Assembly (NCBI RefSeq): GCF_002099425.1
Contig: NW_018344068.1
Span: 5,958,501-6,022,500 of the forward strand
Origin: Phascolarctos cinereus
Taxonomy: Eukaryota > Chordata > Mammalia > Diprotodontia > Phascolarctidae
Direction of reading: 5' to 3'
Length of the DNA: 64,000 nt
Below are positions 36,905-52,311 of the stretch, piece by piece (the first letter of the stretch is position 1; each line of letters opens with the position of its first letter). Under the pieces are notes generated by a model. The model was not told the origin of the DNA. It saw nothing but the letters and a program-made list of their open reading frames with translations, and searched no databases. The position numbers and the translations under genes are program-made.

Positions 36905-38340
36905 AGTGGGTACTTAGATGTCCAGTGAGAAATCTCTACCCTTGCATCAACCACCAAAGGATTTCAGGCAGCCTGAGAAATATGTAGAGGATGTAAAAGA
37001 AAGTAAAGATATAACAAGTGTTTTATCTACACCCCACTCCACCCGCCGTCCACTAGTCACCACCGTGCCCATCATGTAACTTGGCAGGTGGGCTGCCACT
37101 TCCTACTTTTGCCTCTTTCTTACGTGACCCATGGCTACCAACCACCGTCAGTCTGTCTTACCTGAAAAGTGAGCCACTAAAAATCTATCTGTGGCCAGAA
37201 GAAAGTTAGCCTATTTTAATTTTGACCCTACATACTGCCAGGTTGTACAAGTCTGAACTAGGCCATCAGAACAGATGATTTCAGCCGTCATTCCACCTCT
37301 CTTGTTTTGTCCGCACTGATCTTAGACAAAGAAGTGATCATAATCTGCAGCAAAATCCTTCCACTGGCTTTCACTGAGAAACCCAGGGGTCTCCACTCAC
37401 TTCTTCTCCCATAAGGTCAGGTTGAGTCTGTGCCTCGGACAGCTTTGGACACTGAATTGCTCTCTACATTCTCTGGGGCTGGATAGCCCTGGAAGATATG
37501 GGCTCAGTCTGTATGTACTAGGATGAATTCAATTCAGTTTAGACTGAATAGAATTCATTTTTTTCTTTATTCTGGAGTCCCTGACAACTACTGGATCCCA
37601 TGTGAGGGCTTTTTTGTTTCTTTTTAAGGGGTAGCTCAAGAATGTTCTAACCTCCAATGTAAAACCCCTGGCTACTTAGTTATTACCATACTAACAAAAG
37701 CTAGGCAAATCACAAGCCAGAATCAGTGAAAACATTTAATTGGAACAGAAGTGGAAAGGAAACAAACAATAAAAAAAATTCTAGGGTCAAGAAAGTTGAA
37801 AAAAAATCATGAAAAGCAAATGTTGTGGAATTTAAGGACTCAGAAGTATTCTAATTCTTGTCCCAAATTATACTCCTAGCCAGATCCACTGGTTCTCCTT
37901 CACTACTTTCTTTTTCCATATAGAGACTGTCTGAGCCATGGAGACATTTCTTTGGGCTCTGTCATCAAAGCTCCCTGCTGCTTGGGGAAATGAACACTAG
38001 AACCTAGGGTCTAACAATGTCTCTGGCTAGCTATGCAGGCAAGGTGACTCTCTTGTCTTTGCCTGTCTCCTTCATACCTTCATACCTCAAGACTCATTTA
38101 CCTTCTCAAGACACAAAATCAGCTCCCTGGGTCTGCTCTCACACCTCCTCCCTTTTCCTTTCCCTGAACTTCAAAAGTCCTCCCTCAAATAGCCTTCTAT
38201 ACCTGATGTCATCGTGGACGCAAGAACTGCTCTGTCTTTTTCTTTCTCCAGTTCTTTTTTTCCAAATACTTTTTATTATTATATATTGTTTTAAATTATT
38301 TTCATTCCCCTCGCCTTCTCTGAGAGCTATCCTCTAAAAC
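36905..38340. other. Right-arm-only segment
   Basis: About 1.4 kb with no counterpart in the left arm, where the flanks join near 15075-15089. No known repeat, exon or target duplication recognised. Either a loss from the left arm or an insertion in the right. Confidence 0.6.
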
Positions 38341-41019
38341 AAAAAAAAAGGAAAAAAGAAAAACAGTTCATTAAAACCAGCCAAACTGCCAAAAAAAAAA
38401 AAGGCATATAATGTCTTTATTTGATATCTTGCCAAAATCTGACCTCAGCCAAGAGAAATTCTCAAGGCTCTTCTCTACTCTTAAAACAAAAAAAAACAGA
38501 AACAAAACTCTGGGAAGTAGTTAACATTTGTGAACAACTCTACATATTCTTTCTCTTCTCCCACTCTACTGTCTACCTTGCCTGTGGTTCTTTGCCATCT
38601 TCCTTTTAATTTGGGAACCCTCACAGTCCCCCATATTTCTATCCCAGACTGTTTACCTCCATATAGATCCTAAAAAGAAACATTAAAAACCCATAGCTTG
38701 AGCCATTTCCCGACCTGTAGCAGTGCTCAGTCACAGTCCTCTTGCTGAGTATGAAGCATGACCAAGGCCAAGACTGTGACTATTATCCCTTTCCCCTTCT
38801 CTTGGTTTTTCTGTCCTATTTTGACCCTAGCCTTGGTATCTGTACCTGGTTCAGAAACTGACCAGTGAATGAGTGACTACTAGGTACGCCCATGCATTGC
38901 CCTGGATTTTTGTCATTTCCTCCACTGCCCTTTCTGTTACTGATGATGACTCTTTAACAAGGTTTGAAATTCCCTTTATGCAAGTGAAATCTTGCCCTAG
39001 GGTCTCACTGCTCCTCTGACACTAGTGACAACACTGAGTGAGGATTGATAATTCCCAGATAATTTATAGCCTTGAGCTGCAGTCTTGTGGCTTGGCCTGT
39101 AACAGGAGGATAGAGAGTTGGGTAAAGAGGGCAAATAGACTGGAAGGTCAGACAGAAGATGATGGGTCAAACAGACCTGGTGAGCTGGAGGGCAGTGAGC
39201 AGCAGACTCCAGGGGAACAAGAATCCCCAGAGATGTCAGGGGTAAAGGTGATAGCTGAGCATCCAGAAATTCATTGGAATAGCTGAGATTGGCCAGAAGC
39301 CCACGAGTGACTTGATGTTAGCAAGCTGAGAACTAGGCAAAAAGACAAGCTGAAAGACAGATGGGCAGAAAGGGAAGCTGACTAAAAGATAAGCAGGCAG
39401 GCACACACATAGGCATTCCCTCCCTGCCCCTCTGGGTCTGGCTTGGATTTGAATGGGGGCACAGTCTTGCTACAAGAGAACAAAACTTGAATTTTAGGTC
39501 TTGTCATGGTTTGGGGAATGTGTTGGTATGGTGGTACCCTCTTGGCCCTGCTCTCCTCACACCACACAGAAGCCTCCCCACTCATTCCATGAGTAAATGT
39601 GAGCTTGTAAATCAACCTTGTATACAGGGGGAGCTTTGTAAGAGTCTGCAGTGTGACAGAGAATGGATTGGAACAACAGCTAGAGAGGCCTTGTGCCTGG
39701 GTCACATCCTTAGAGATAGTCTAGGAGGAAAGGCCTTGTCTTTTGTGATTACTTTGCTTATCATTATTATTCCTGACATGCGGGCCATCTCCAGTTGTCC
39801 TGATCTAGATCTTGCCATTGCACCAGCATGGCTTCAGAGGAGAAAGTGAGGCTGGTAACTTTGCAGAGCCCTTCCTCACCTAAGTCCAATTCACTTGCAC
39901 GTCATGACATCACCTCCCTGATGTCACGGTCCTTTTCAAGGAGAAAGGACAAACAACAGTTCCTGATATAATTATGCTTGTGGAGCAATACTTGGGTGCC
40001 CCATCACTCATGGGCTCTCAGAAAGCTACCCCCCGAGATGGAGGCACTTTGAGGATTGGCATCAACTCAAAACTGTGGTTCAGGAACTTCCATATTTGAA
40101 TTTACTTTTACAAGGACGAAGGACACAGTAGTTCATAGAAGAAGACATCTATTCGAGTAGCCTGGAAAATTACAGATTAAAAATTAAAGTCAAGAAAAGA
40201 TTCCTCCATGAATACATGGGGTGTCCTCTCCCTCACATTATCATGCCCCTGGTTGAGGAAAGTACGCATGTAGAGAACATATGTGATTAGGGAATGTATT
40301 TAAAGGGCACACATGTAAGGGAACACAGGAAGCTAGGCTACATGTGTGAAGAAGCTCCCACAGCAGGCCCACCTATGACTAGGTATATTAATGGAAGGCA
40401 CACATGTAAGGAGAGACATAAGCCCAGAGTGAATGTGTGGCCAGGATAAGTTCTGCATCTAGTACTGTGGAGCTGCTCATGTCCCCTGGGGGTGTTGTTA
40501 GGCTGCCCTTTGCTGGACATCACGTTTTCTGGACATACCAGCTTTTCTCGTGTTTGCTGAACTTCTCTTTTCTATCATCTTCCAGGCTTCAGATACTCAG
40601 CCTCTTCAGGACCCTTTGCTGCTCTCTGCTTCCACCTCGGGGGGTACAGCAGTTATTCAGCTTCTTCCTGGCAAGGGAGGGCTAACACTCTTTTAGTTCT
40701 AGTGGCCACCTTCTCTAGCCAGCAGATTTCCCAGCTTAAGTTAAATATATTCTTTTTACTGCCCTTCTCCTGATTCACACTCAAAGTCCCTGATCTTACC
40801 CAATTCTCTGACTTTAGAAAATATCTTTCAATTCTTGTCAAATCCTTTATTGTCAGTTTTCTTCCACAAACTCATTTCAGGGACTCTATCTAGCAAGAAC
40901 AAATGGGTGTTTTGTGGTGTCTTAGGCAATGAGGTTTCTCCAATACCCATGATGCTCCTTGATTGATATGAAGGTTTAACAAAGTAAAAGCCAAGAGGTC
41001 TAAGGGAAGCTCATTATCT

Positions 41020-41270
41020 ATAAGAAACAGTGCATAGAGTGCCAGGCATGGAATCAGTAAGACCTGAGTCCAAATCTGGCCTCAGATACTTACTAGCTGC
41101 ATGACCCTGGGCAAGTCACTTAACCCTGTTTGCCTCAGTTTCCTCATCTGTCAAATGAGCTGGGGAAGAAATGGCAAACTACTCCAGTATCTATGCTAAG
41201 AAAACCCCAAACTGGGCCACAAAGAGTCAGCTATGACTGAAAGTGACTGAATAGTGACAACAGCAACATG
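41020..41270 (-). mobile_element. Mar1-type SINE
   Basis: MIR-like body ('ctgggcaagtcacttaaccc', 'cagtttcctcatctgtcaaa') then RTE-derived part ('gaagaaatggcaaactactc', 'cacaaagagtcagctatgac'), reverse orientation, just outside the right arm. Confidence 0.8.
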
Positions 41271-42110
41271 CAAAGTGCCCTCAGCTTGGACAGGACCCAG
41301 GTTACAAAAAAATTCTTATTACTAGGTAATCAGAACCCTGCCTTTATCTATCTGATACTTTTCCATTTTCCTTGGATTGGGAGAAAGGACATATTTGATT
41401 AACTGAATGGTTATATAGTAATATGGGTGGGTCCTTCAGGAAACCCTCCTTTGAGGCCTTGTTGTGGCCTAGAAATGATCTTGGGTTCTTGAAGGCTATG
41501 CCAGAAGGGCACAAGCATGAGCAGATTATCCCACTCTGATCACCAGCGGTTGCTCACTTGGTGATGAATTCTTTGTCTTACTCACAAAACAAAAATATAA
41601 TATGAAATGGCCCTCCATCCTGTGGTGGGTCCCTTTTGCTTCTGCAGTGATAGTGGTAGAAAGGTGGAAGAAGACGGTTGTGTAGCATGCTAAGAATCAC
41701 ATAGTTTTAAAGCCTCCCTGTAAAATTTAACTTTGCTAGTGGTATTTGAAATGTGAGATCCTTGTCTGTCACCAATGTGCTTGCTGACTACTAGAGAAAT
41801 TGAATCACATCCAGTTAGTGTGGTCAATTGGAAAGAGAGGTGGATTTGCATCCAGAGGACTTGGACCACAATCCTGAATCTCTCATGTGTTACCTACACG
41901 ACCTTGGGCAAATCTCTTGGCCTGTCACTTCAGCTATAAAATAAAGGCATTGCATTAGGTGCACCGTCAGGTACCTCTCAACCTTTAGTCTATGATTTCA
42001 TGACATTCTTGGTACAAAGGAAAGCACAAAGAAGAAGGAAGATTCACTTAAGTGGAAGATTGGCTCACGGATTCTCCTTGAAGGAGGAGATAAAGTATGT
42101 GGCAGAGTCT
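41271..42110. other. Intergenic, nothing recognised
   Basis: No exon or clear repeat apart from a MIR-like stretch around 41870-41990 ('ctacacgaccttgggcaaat'). Confidence 0.5.
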
Positions 42111-43130
42111 TTGTAATTGGATGTGACTGACTGGTTCATGACTCCTCACACCAATGGATGGCCCAATGCCTTCACCCCTTCCCCTAGAGCTCAGAGAATT
42201 TGACTAGGGAGCCCTGGGGCAGTAGGACAGAGTTCCAAGGAAGAGGTAGCTCAAAGGCAGAGGAGATGAGACCTAGGGTTAGAGGAGGCTCTGTTCACAG
42301 AGAATAAGTTGACCACCTTCTCCAAAATTTCCAGGAGACATGTCTTCTCCTAACCTTGATTCTATTTCCCACTATGAATGGGAATGAATGAATAAATGAG
42401 CGAGTGAATCAATGAATGAATATCAAAGCATTTGTTAAGCACGTATCATATACTAGGCTATCATTTCTGCACTTACAGAATTCAGAAATGAAAGATCCCT
42501 CGTGTTCAAGTAGTTTATGTACTAAAGCAGGGAGGGGAACAATCCATATAGGAAAGTGGTAAACAGAGAAAGGGGTTTTCTTTTGGCAAGTGACAAGAGA
42601 TTCTAAGCCATAGGGCAATTGGTCATGACTTTCTTTCCAAAAGCAATCTTACTTTGATTACTGTTCTGACAATAAGAGACAGGAAGCAGCAGTGTGGGAT
42701 GTGTGGAAGATACCCATGTGGTAGCAAGGCAGATAGCATGATGCCCTGGTAGGACCAGCTTTCCTGGTGAATAAATGGATAGGATAGGAATCATGGTCTG
42801 AGGCTAGCTAGATGGAGTGGGTTAGGTGAGTTTGTACTCACTTAAGTCAACAAGAATGTAGTAAGTATCCACTGTGCTAAGCCCAAGGATACAAAGAAAG
42901 GCAAAAAAAAAATACTCTCTATTCTGAAGGATCTGATAGTGTAAGGTAAAGAAAACATGAAAACACTATGTATAAACAGGATATATACATGGGAGCTCCG
43001 CTGTCATGGGCAGAATTTCAGTGCTAAGTTGATCAAACTGCCCAGGGAGGAAGGCATGGTTTCTGGAGGTCCAGGCTACAGTGGGGCAGTTCCACATGAG
43101 GAGCAGGGGGCCATCAGTAGCACAGATATC
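42111..43130 (+). repeat. 1-kb block copy C
   Basis: Direct copy of 15089-16105 (about 90% by eye). It starts at the same 'tgtaattggatgtgactgac' edge. It lies about 2 kb left of the gene 3 direct-duplication unit, whereas copy A lies about 4.8 kb left of the gene 2 unit. Confidence 0.85.
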
Positions 43131-43989
43131 AAGAGAGGTTTCTGGCATCTGAAAACCAAAAAATGGCAAAGAGTGAACTCCAGTAACAAAGTTTCAGAAA
43201 TCTTATAAAGCCAGTCAAGACTTTTGAGGATAAGGGCAGAAGCATCAGGAGTCATTTCTAGGTGTCACCTCATACCAAATAAGCCCACCATCACCACCTA
43301 TTCTACATGAGTCTGTGGAATCTGACAATTTAGGAGTTTCCTGGGAGAACTGATGAGAACACATTGACAGCAGGGTTCTTGCACAAAGGAGAAGACAGAG
43401 CAGCATGGTGGCCAAAGAATGCAGAAGTCTGAAATTCAGAGCTGCTTCCTAAGAAGGTCAGGAGGTCTGGTCATAAGACAGGGTCAGAAATGCCTGCCAT
43501 GCCTGGCTCTGACCCTCTGCCTGTAGGATCTTCCTAGAGAAGAATAGGCTAACTTTGGCACTAGTGTTAAGCAAGCAAACAGAAATAATGTATTGCCAGG
43601 ATTTCCTCACATGTTGAGTTTAGAGTATTTAGCTGCAGAGAGTGTGTTCCAAGGGCTTTGAAACAAGTAGATGTGTGTCTAAAAGATTTTGCTATGAAAG
43701 ATGTGAGAATTTAGGGGTTTTAGCTACAGAGGGTACTGTGTTCAGAGACACACCTACTGAGACTTGGGCTGCCCCTGACTTGGTGTTCTGGGGTTGTGCT
43801 GCATCTCAGTTGGTGTTCAGAGGGGTTTGCTGCTATGGATACTGCCTGTCTATATCTGTGCATCACCTCTGAGGGCTCAGGGAGTAGAGTCTGAGAGGGG
43901 GCAGTAACCACCTCCACTCTCCTGTTATGTGTTCTGTATCATAGAATCTGCTTTTGCAGCAACTTTCCCATGATTTCATTTTATTAACT
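43131..43989. other. Intergenic, nothing recognised
   Basis: No exon, no known repeat and no counterpart elsewhere in the window. Confidence 0.5.
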
Positions 43990-44875
43990 TTTATTGTTAT
44001 TGTTCAGTTGTTTCAGTCATGTCCGACTCTTCGTGACCTCTGTGATTAAGGAAGAAAAAATGTGGTTCACATTCATTCCTACAATAAGACACACTCCTAG
44101 AGAGAGAAGTGAAGATAGCTTTAATTAAGATCATAATATAGGTACAGAAAAGGTAGATTTACAGCAACATACAATTAGCTATATGACTATAGTCAGGCTA
44201 AGAATACAAAGAATAGCAATAATATAAGAAAACATCCCCAATTTGGGGAAGCACCAACACCTGAAGTCCAAGCTGGGGATTCCCTGGGTACAGCCTTCAG
44301 GGTCCTGATTGGGAAAGTCCTAGGCAGAGCATCCTCTCCATGGGCGAGAATTCAAAGACGGCTTTCCCTATTAGGATTTAAATAGGGCCTCTAACAGAGG
44401 TGCCCATGATTCTAGTAGATGTTTTTACTTGGTCCAGGAACTGGCCAAGTTCCTGGAGCAAGCAAAACATATTAGAATATTAATTAACTTGATATGTCCT
44501 GATGAACTGGCCAGGTTCCCAGAGCACATCTTTTCCTGAGAACTGGCTAAATTCTCAGGTCAACATAGATAACCACACTCTGGCTTATAGCCCAATGTTT
44601 AGAGTCATACAGGGGACATGGAAGATCTTTCCTTATAAGATTTATCAATCATGACCCCATTTGAGATTTCCTAGGCAAAAGAAACTGGAGTGGTTTGCTA
44701 TTTCCTTTTCCAGTTCATTTTGCAGATAAGGAAACTGAGGCAAGGATAGTTAAATGACTTGCCCAGGGTCATACAACTAGTAAGGGTCCGAGACCAGATC
44801 TGAACCTCTAAAGATGAGTCTTCCTGACTCCATGCACCACCCTCTATCTACGAAAGCCACCTAGCAAAGGGATAT
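43990..44875 (+). mobile_element. Mar1-type SINE split by a solo LTR
   Basis: Head at 43990-44038 ('gtttcagtcatgtccgactc'), remainder at 44652-44875 ('gaccccatttgagatttcct' to the MIR-like tail). The LTR at 44039-44651 separates them. Confidence 0.85.
44039..44651 (-). mobile_element. Solo LTR related to the ERV-L-like fossil
   Basis: 613 bp with target duplication TGACC (44034-44038 and 44652-44656). Read on the minus strand it contains 'ctctgcctaggactttccca' and 'aggaacttggccagttcctg', matching the LTRs at 7927 and 12759 in order, and an ATTAAA signal. More diverged than the two LTRs are from each other, so probably an older or sister family. Confidence 0.85.
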
Positions 44876-46791
44876 TTAATGAGAAGACAAAGAAAGGAAA
44901 TACCCAGTCTCTCTCCAATCCCTGGGGGCACACTCTGACCACCTTGGGCCCTGAAGAGAGAGGGCTCTAACTTACAGTAACTTCCACATAGTGTTTTCCT
45001 CCGCCAAGGTAACTTCAGAATGCTAGGATGAACCCCCGATCCCTTCCTCTAGGCTGCCTTCCATCCTCTTCTATGACAACTCAGGAAGGTGTCTCAGAAC
45101 TTCACTCCTCACTGGGATTGACTACCCAAAAAATCTGCCATTGACTCTGGCTCCCTGATCTCAAACTCACTCTCCCAAACATTTTGAAGCTCACAAGGTC
45201 AGAACCTGACCTTCCTCTAAAAGGAGAAAAGAACAAATGCAAAGAAGGAGGGGCAGAGCCCTGTCTACACTGGCCACATTTAGGATGGCCTGGTGTCTGG
45301 GGAGACAGGCAGCTGACAACAGGAAACCACTGCTACCACTACTAGGATCTCCCTCAGAAACAGTAAAACCACGAATTGAATGGTTCATGGTGGTTTTTCA
45401 GGGAAGAGAAGGCCTGAAGCTCCCATCCCATCAGGAGGAGCACAGCTATTCATCTTCATTGCTTGCCACCAGAGTACAAAATAATTTGATTTTACCAATG
45501 ATTTTACCCAAAGATTTCTAAGCTATAAGACATAGACAGGAGGGATGCAATGACTTTAAACGCTTTCAGAAAGGTGGTTTGTATTTTATTTTTTGAGGGG
45601 ACAAGATAAATTTGAATTGTGGTGAAAGGTTTTTCACTTCCCCTTTCTTTTTTAGTGGAAAAGAAAATGTTCACTTTCCTAGAAGACTACATAGTTATAT
45701 AGACAGAATTATTTGGGTAAGTATATGGGTGGATACACCAGCAAGTAGAAGGCTCCCTGCTTTACTGATAGCGAACCTGGGACTGGGGCAGATTTGGAGA
45801 GTCCAAATGGACACATCCCAACTCAGTGGCAGTCTTCTGAAGACGAACATTCTGGTCTGGAGAATAGAGGTTCCCAAAGTCACACAATTAGTAAGTACCA
45901 TAACCAGGATGAGCCCAGCCTATTCTTTGACAATCCACTTAGCTAAGTTCAGAAAACAATGGGCCCAAATCTGTGCCTCTCTAAACTTCTTAGGATATCT
46001 CTTGGGAAATACACCTATAGTCATAGAGTCTTGGATAGTTATAGTCAAGAAGGCTCTTAAAGACCCTATATTCCCTATTATTCTACTTTATAGATAAGGA
46101 AACTGAGGCTCACAAAAGGAGAGGTAACTGGATCAAGGAAACATAGAGAGTTAGTAGTAGAGATAAGACTAGAATCCAGGCCTTCTGATACCTCATTTGG
46201 GACCTGCCCCCTAGCTCTTAAGGCCTTGGGCAACCAGAGAGAAGGGAGTGTCTACTGCCAGCAGGATACCTCAATTCTATACCAAACACCATTATTCTCT
46301 CAGGTTATCTGGTCCAAACACTATGGGGAGCAAGAATCTTTTCCATGGTGGTCAGGACAAATAGTCATCCCTTCTCTGCTAAAAGACATCCAATCAATTA
46401 TTCCTGGTGGATAATTCTATACATAGACCTGAATACTGCAAAACCTGGGTTAAAATCCTATCTCTGACAGTCAGTAGATATGTTACCTTGGGCATACCTC
46501 TTATCATTCCCAGACCTTGTTTGTAAAGTAAGGTGGTTGGACCGGATGTTGTCTTAAGTTGCTCTATCTCTAAATCTCTAAGCCTGGGACCTCCCAAAGA
46601 GACAGTTCATTTCTGTGCAGTTGATTATTAAGAAGTGGTTTTTTCCTTACTTGAACCTAAACCTTGCTTCCCTGTAACTTCCTTCCAAAGGTGCCCATCA
46701 CTTTGTATTCCTTCCATATAATACTTGCTCCCTCGGCCAGAACCAACCCAAAGAAAACACATTCATTCCAAAGTACAAAAATCACACACAA

Positions 46792-46797
46792 TTTAAT
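46792..46797 (-). terminator. Possible ATTAAA poly(A) signal of gene 3
   Basis: Same position relative to the stop codon as in gene 2, followed on the minus strand by a GT-rich stretch. Confidence 0.4.
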
Positions 46798-47276
46798 GAG
46801 ATGGAAGCAATGCCATATAAATCAGCCTCTTTCCCTCTCTCCTTCTTTGCCCACTCATTATCTCCTGAAATAATCCAAGTACCCACACAGAGCAGGACCA
46901 TGGAACATGAAGTCACAAGAGTTTCATCCCCACTGTATTATATCTTGCACAGGGGAAAACTGAAACTCACATGGAGGGACTCGACCAAGGTCGCACAATG
47001 AGCCAGTGGTAGAGCAGAACATCAGAAGCCAGGCGTCCTGACTCCTAGTCCAGGGCACTTTGCTCTGTACCCTGCAGCTTCTAGAGCACTCAGAAGGGCA
47101 GAGAAGTAGAGATACCACAGGGAAGGAGGTGTTTGAAGAAGGCAGTATGTGTCCGGTGTGATGGGGAGGATTAAGGAATAGTTCCATTGGTTTCCCAGCA
47201 GACATGGAGGCCGGAATTATGGCTGAAGGTGATGACATGATGAAGAAAGACAAGGAGGAATTGGACCAGAAGATCA

Positions 47277-50220
<2,944 letters not shown>

Positions 50221-50243
50221 GTCTTCTTTTCAGTCAGTACCCG

Positions 50244-50253
50244 ATTTAAATAC
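50244..50253 (-). promoter_or_regulatory. TATA-like box of gene 3
   Basis: The minus strand reads GTATTTAAAT, 46-55 bp before the exon 1 donor (CATG|GTAAGG), in place of the GTATAAGT of genes 1 and 2. Confidence 0.55.
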
Positions 50254-50254
50254 A

Positions 50255-52295
50255 CAAGACCAGTAGTGGGAAATAGAGGAGAGCCCAAGGAACACTCAGC
50301 CCTCCTCCACAGGCGCTGGGACGCCTGCTGAGAGGTCAGGTTACTGCCCAATTGGATTCCTGTATTTCATTTTCTCCTATTCTATCCCCATCCCCCTTCT
50401 TCTCCTATGACCCTCACCCCAATTTCCCTGTCTGCTTCAAAGTCCCAGCTTCTGGGATAGACTGGGACTAGGCCAAAGGTGTTTAAGGAATCCTATATTT
50501 GTCCTGCTCAGATCTCATCTAGCACCTTGTTTTGCATTCATCTATATAATTTTGTGTAACATAATTAAGCATGAAAGCTATAGCATAGTGGCCTTAAAAT
50601 CAATAAGACCGATGTTCAAAATCTGCCTTTGGCAAATACTCACCGTGTGACCCTAGGCATGCCTGGGTAATTCCTCAGTGCAGTGCTCCAGGGAACTTTC
50701 CAAGAATACAAATTGTAGAACACGATCCAATCTGTACTGGTGGATGGACTTGGCATACTTGGAGTTCTATCCTGTGGATGAAATCAGAGATTCAGTCTTC
50801 CTCCTCCCCAAAAGATATAGACATATGTTTGTGTGTTAGCCCCTTACTTATACCATGAGCTCCATGAGGGCAAGGACCCTGTCTTATTTAAACATTTCAT
50901 ATTCCCTAGTGTCCAGCACAATGCTCTGCCCGTAGCAGGTACTTAATAAGGACTGAATGAGTGACTGATGAATAAGGTTATAAGATCACAGGATTTCAGA
51001 ATTTAGTAAAGACCTTAGAAGTCATCTAGTCCATTGTCCTCATTTTATAGCTAGGAGAATTAGAGCCCAGAGAGGGCAGGGTATTTGCCCATGATCACAC
51101 AACGTGGTCATCCAGCATTTGAACCCAAGGGTTCTTGGTTCTCTATGCACTCTGTCTACTAAACCATACTGCCTCCTTAACTAATCCTGTCACTTTATAG
51201 GGCAGAAAATGGAGACCTAGAGGGTTTAATAGACCTATCAAATGTCGTATAATGAATGAATGAAATTACCCATAGAATTTCTAGCAGATCTATCTCACTC
51301 TCCCAGGACTATCCTGACCCATCATGATTCTCATCGATTCTATAATGGTCCTTAAAGGAAAATGGCCATGTACCCTAGCACTTAAGCACTACTACATACT
51401 AAGCACTTGATGCTTTTTCATTCATTCTTTCGTACATGTGTGAATTCCTTATTGGTTTCCGGCTTTGTGTACTCCATGTATATATGGAATTTTTACCTGT
51501 CACTTATTTTGCCACACAATTTGACTAAATGTCTTCCACTTTGGATTAATAGGTCCATTAGCTTTGTAAAAGCACATACATTAGTGGAGACTCCAGACCC
51601 AAAGTTTTGTGTGGACTCAAAGTCCAAAGGTGTGCTGGAGCCAGCTCAGACCAGCTAGCTATAGGCTACAGAACTAATCACTAAATTTTCATTACAAGCA
51701 TTTACACGTCAAAAACTGGCAAATACTATAAATCAGGGCTTGATCTATTGATTTGTGGATTGTCTAGACTTAAGAAAATGATGGAGAAAATGTTAATAAT
51801 GAAATTTTAAATTAAAGGTGTGTTATGTACACCTTTTTTGAAGAGCTGGTTAATAAACATTAACCAGCACACCCCTGATGCTGACCCACAAAGTTCCTGA
51901 AATTTGTAGGACCTACGTGGAAGGGGGCACTGGTGCTGTTGCACAGGTATTATTATCTTCAATTTGCAAGTAAGGAAAATATTCATCTCAAAGGTCACAA
52001 AGGGAAATCCTGTCATCCCAGTCTTTGAAAGACTATCACCTTGTGGAATGACATCTCTTTCTGCTGTTTCAATCCAATCCTAGCAGACCCTAGACCCTAC
52101 AAAACTCTTCCAGGACTTCTATTCTCTATCTCTGTCTGACTCTGTCTCTGTATTCAAAGTTTCATTTCCACATACAGCAGGGATGCTTAATTTTTTCTGT
52201 GGCATGGACCCCTTTGGTATATATATTCGGTTTATCAACTCTCATTTCAGAACAATATTTTTAAATGCATAAAATAAAATACAGAGGATTACATT
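50255..52295. other. Upstream flank of gene 3
   Basis: No gene recognised. It holds a MIR-like stretch near 50580-50660, an L2-type tail on the minus strand (50840-50965), MIR-like sequence (51000-51170), and about 51410-52180 homologous to 4380-4960 upstream of gene 1. Confidence 0.6.
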
Positions 52296-52311
52296 GAAAT
52301 ATAGTCTGTAG

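Larger units (their letters stand above)
32148..40943. repeat. Right arm of large inverted repeat
   Basis: Reverse complement of 6968-20030. It lacks the ERV fossil (empty site GCTTG at 39976-39980) and the nested SINE of the left arm, but has about 1.4 kb (36905-38340) absent from the left. The outer end is at 'ttaggcaatgagg' and is not next to a CT run. Confidence 0.85.

Noticed and set aside
39382-39849. Overlapping open frames on both strands, also present at 13710-14045
   Set aside because: Duplicated non-coding arm sequence; both strands open, no domain, no codon-level constraint visible.
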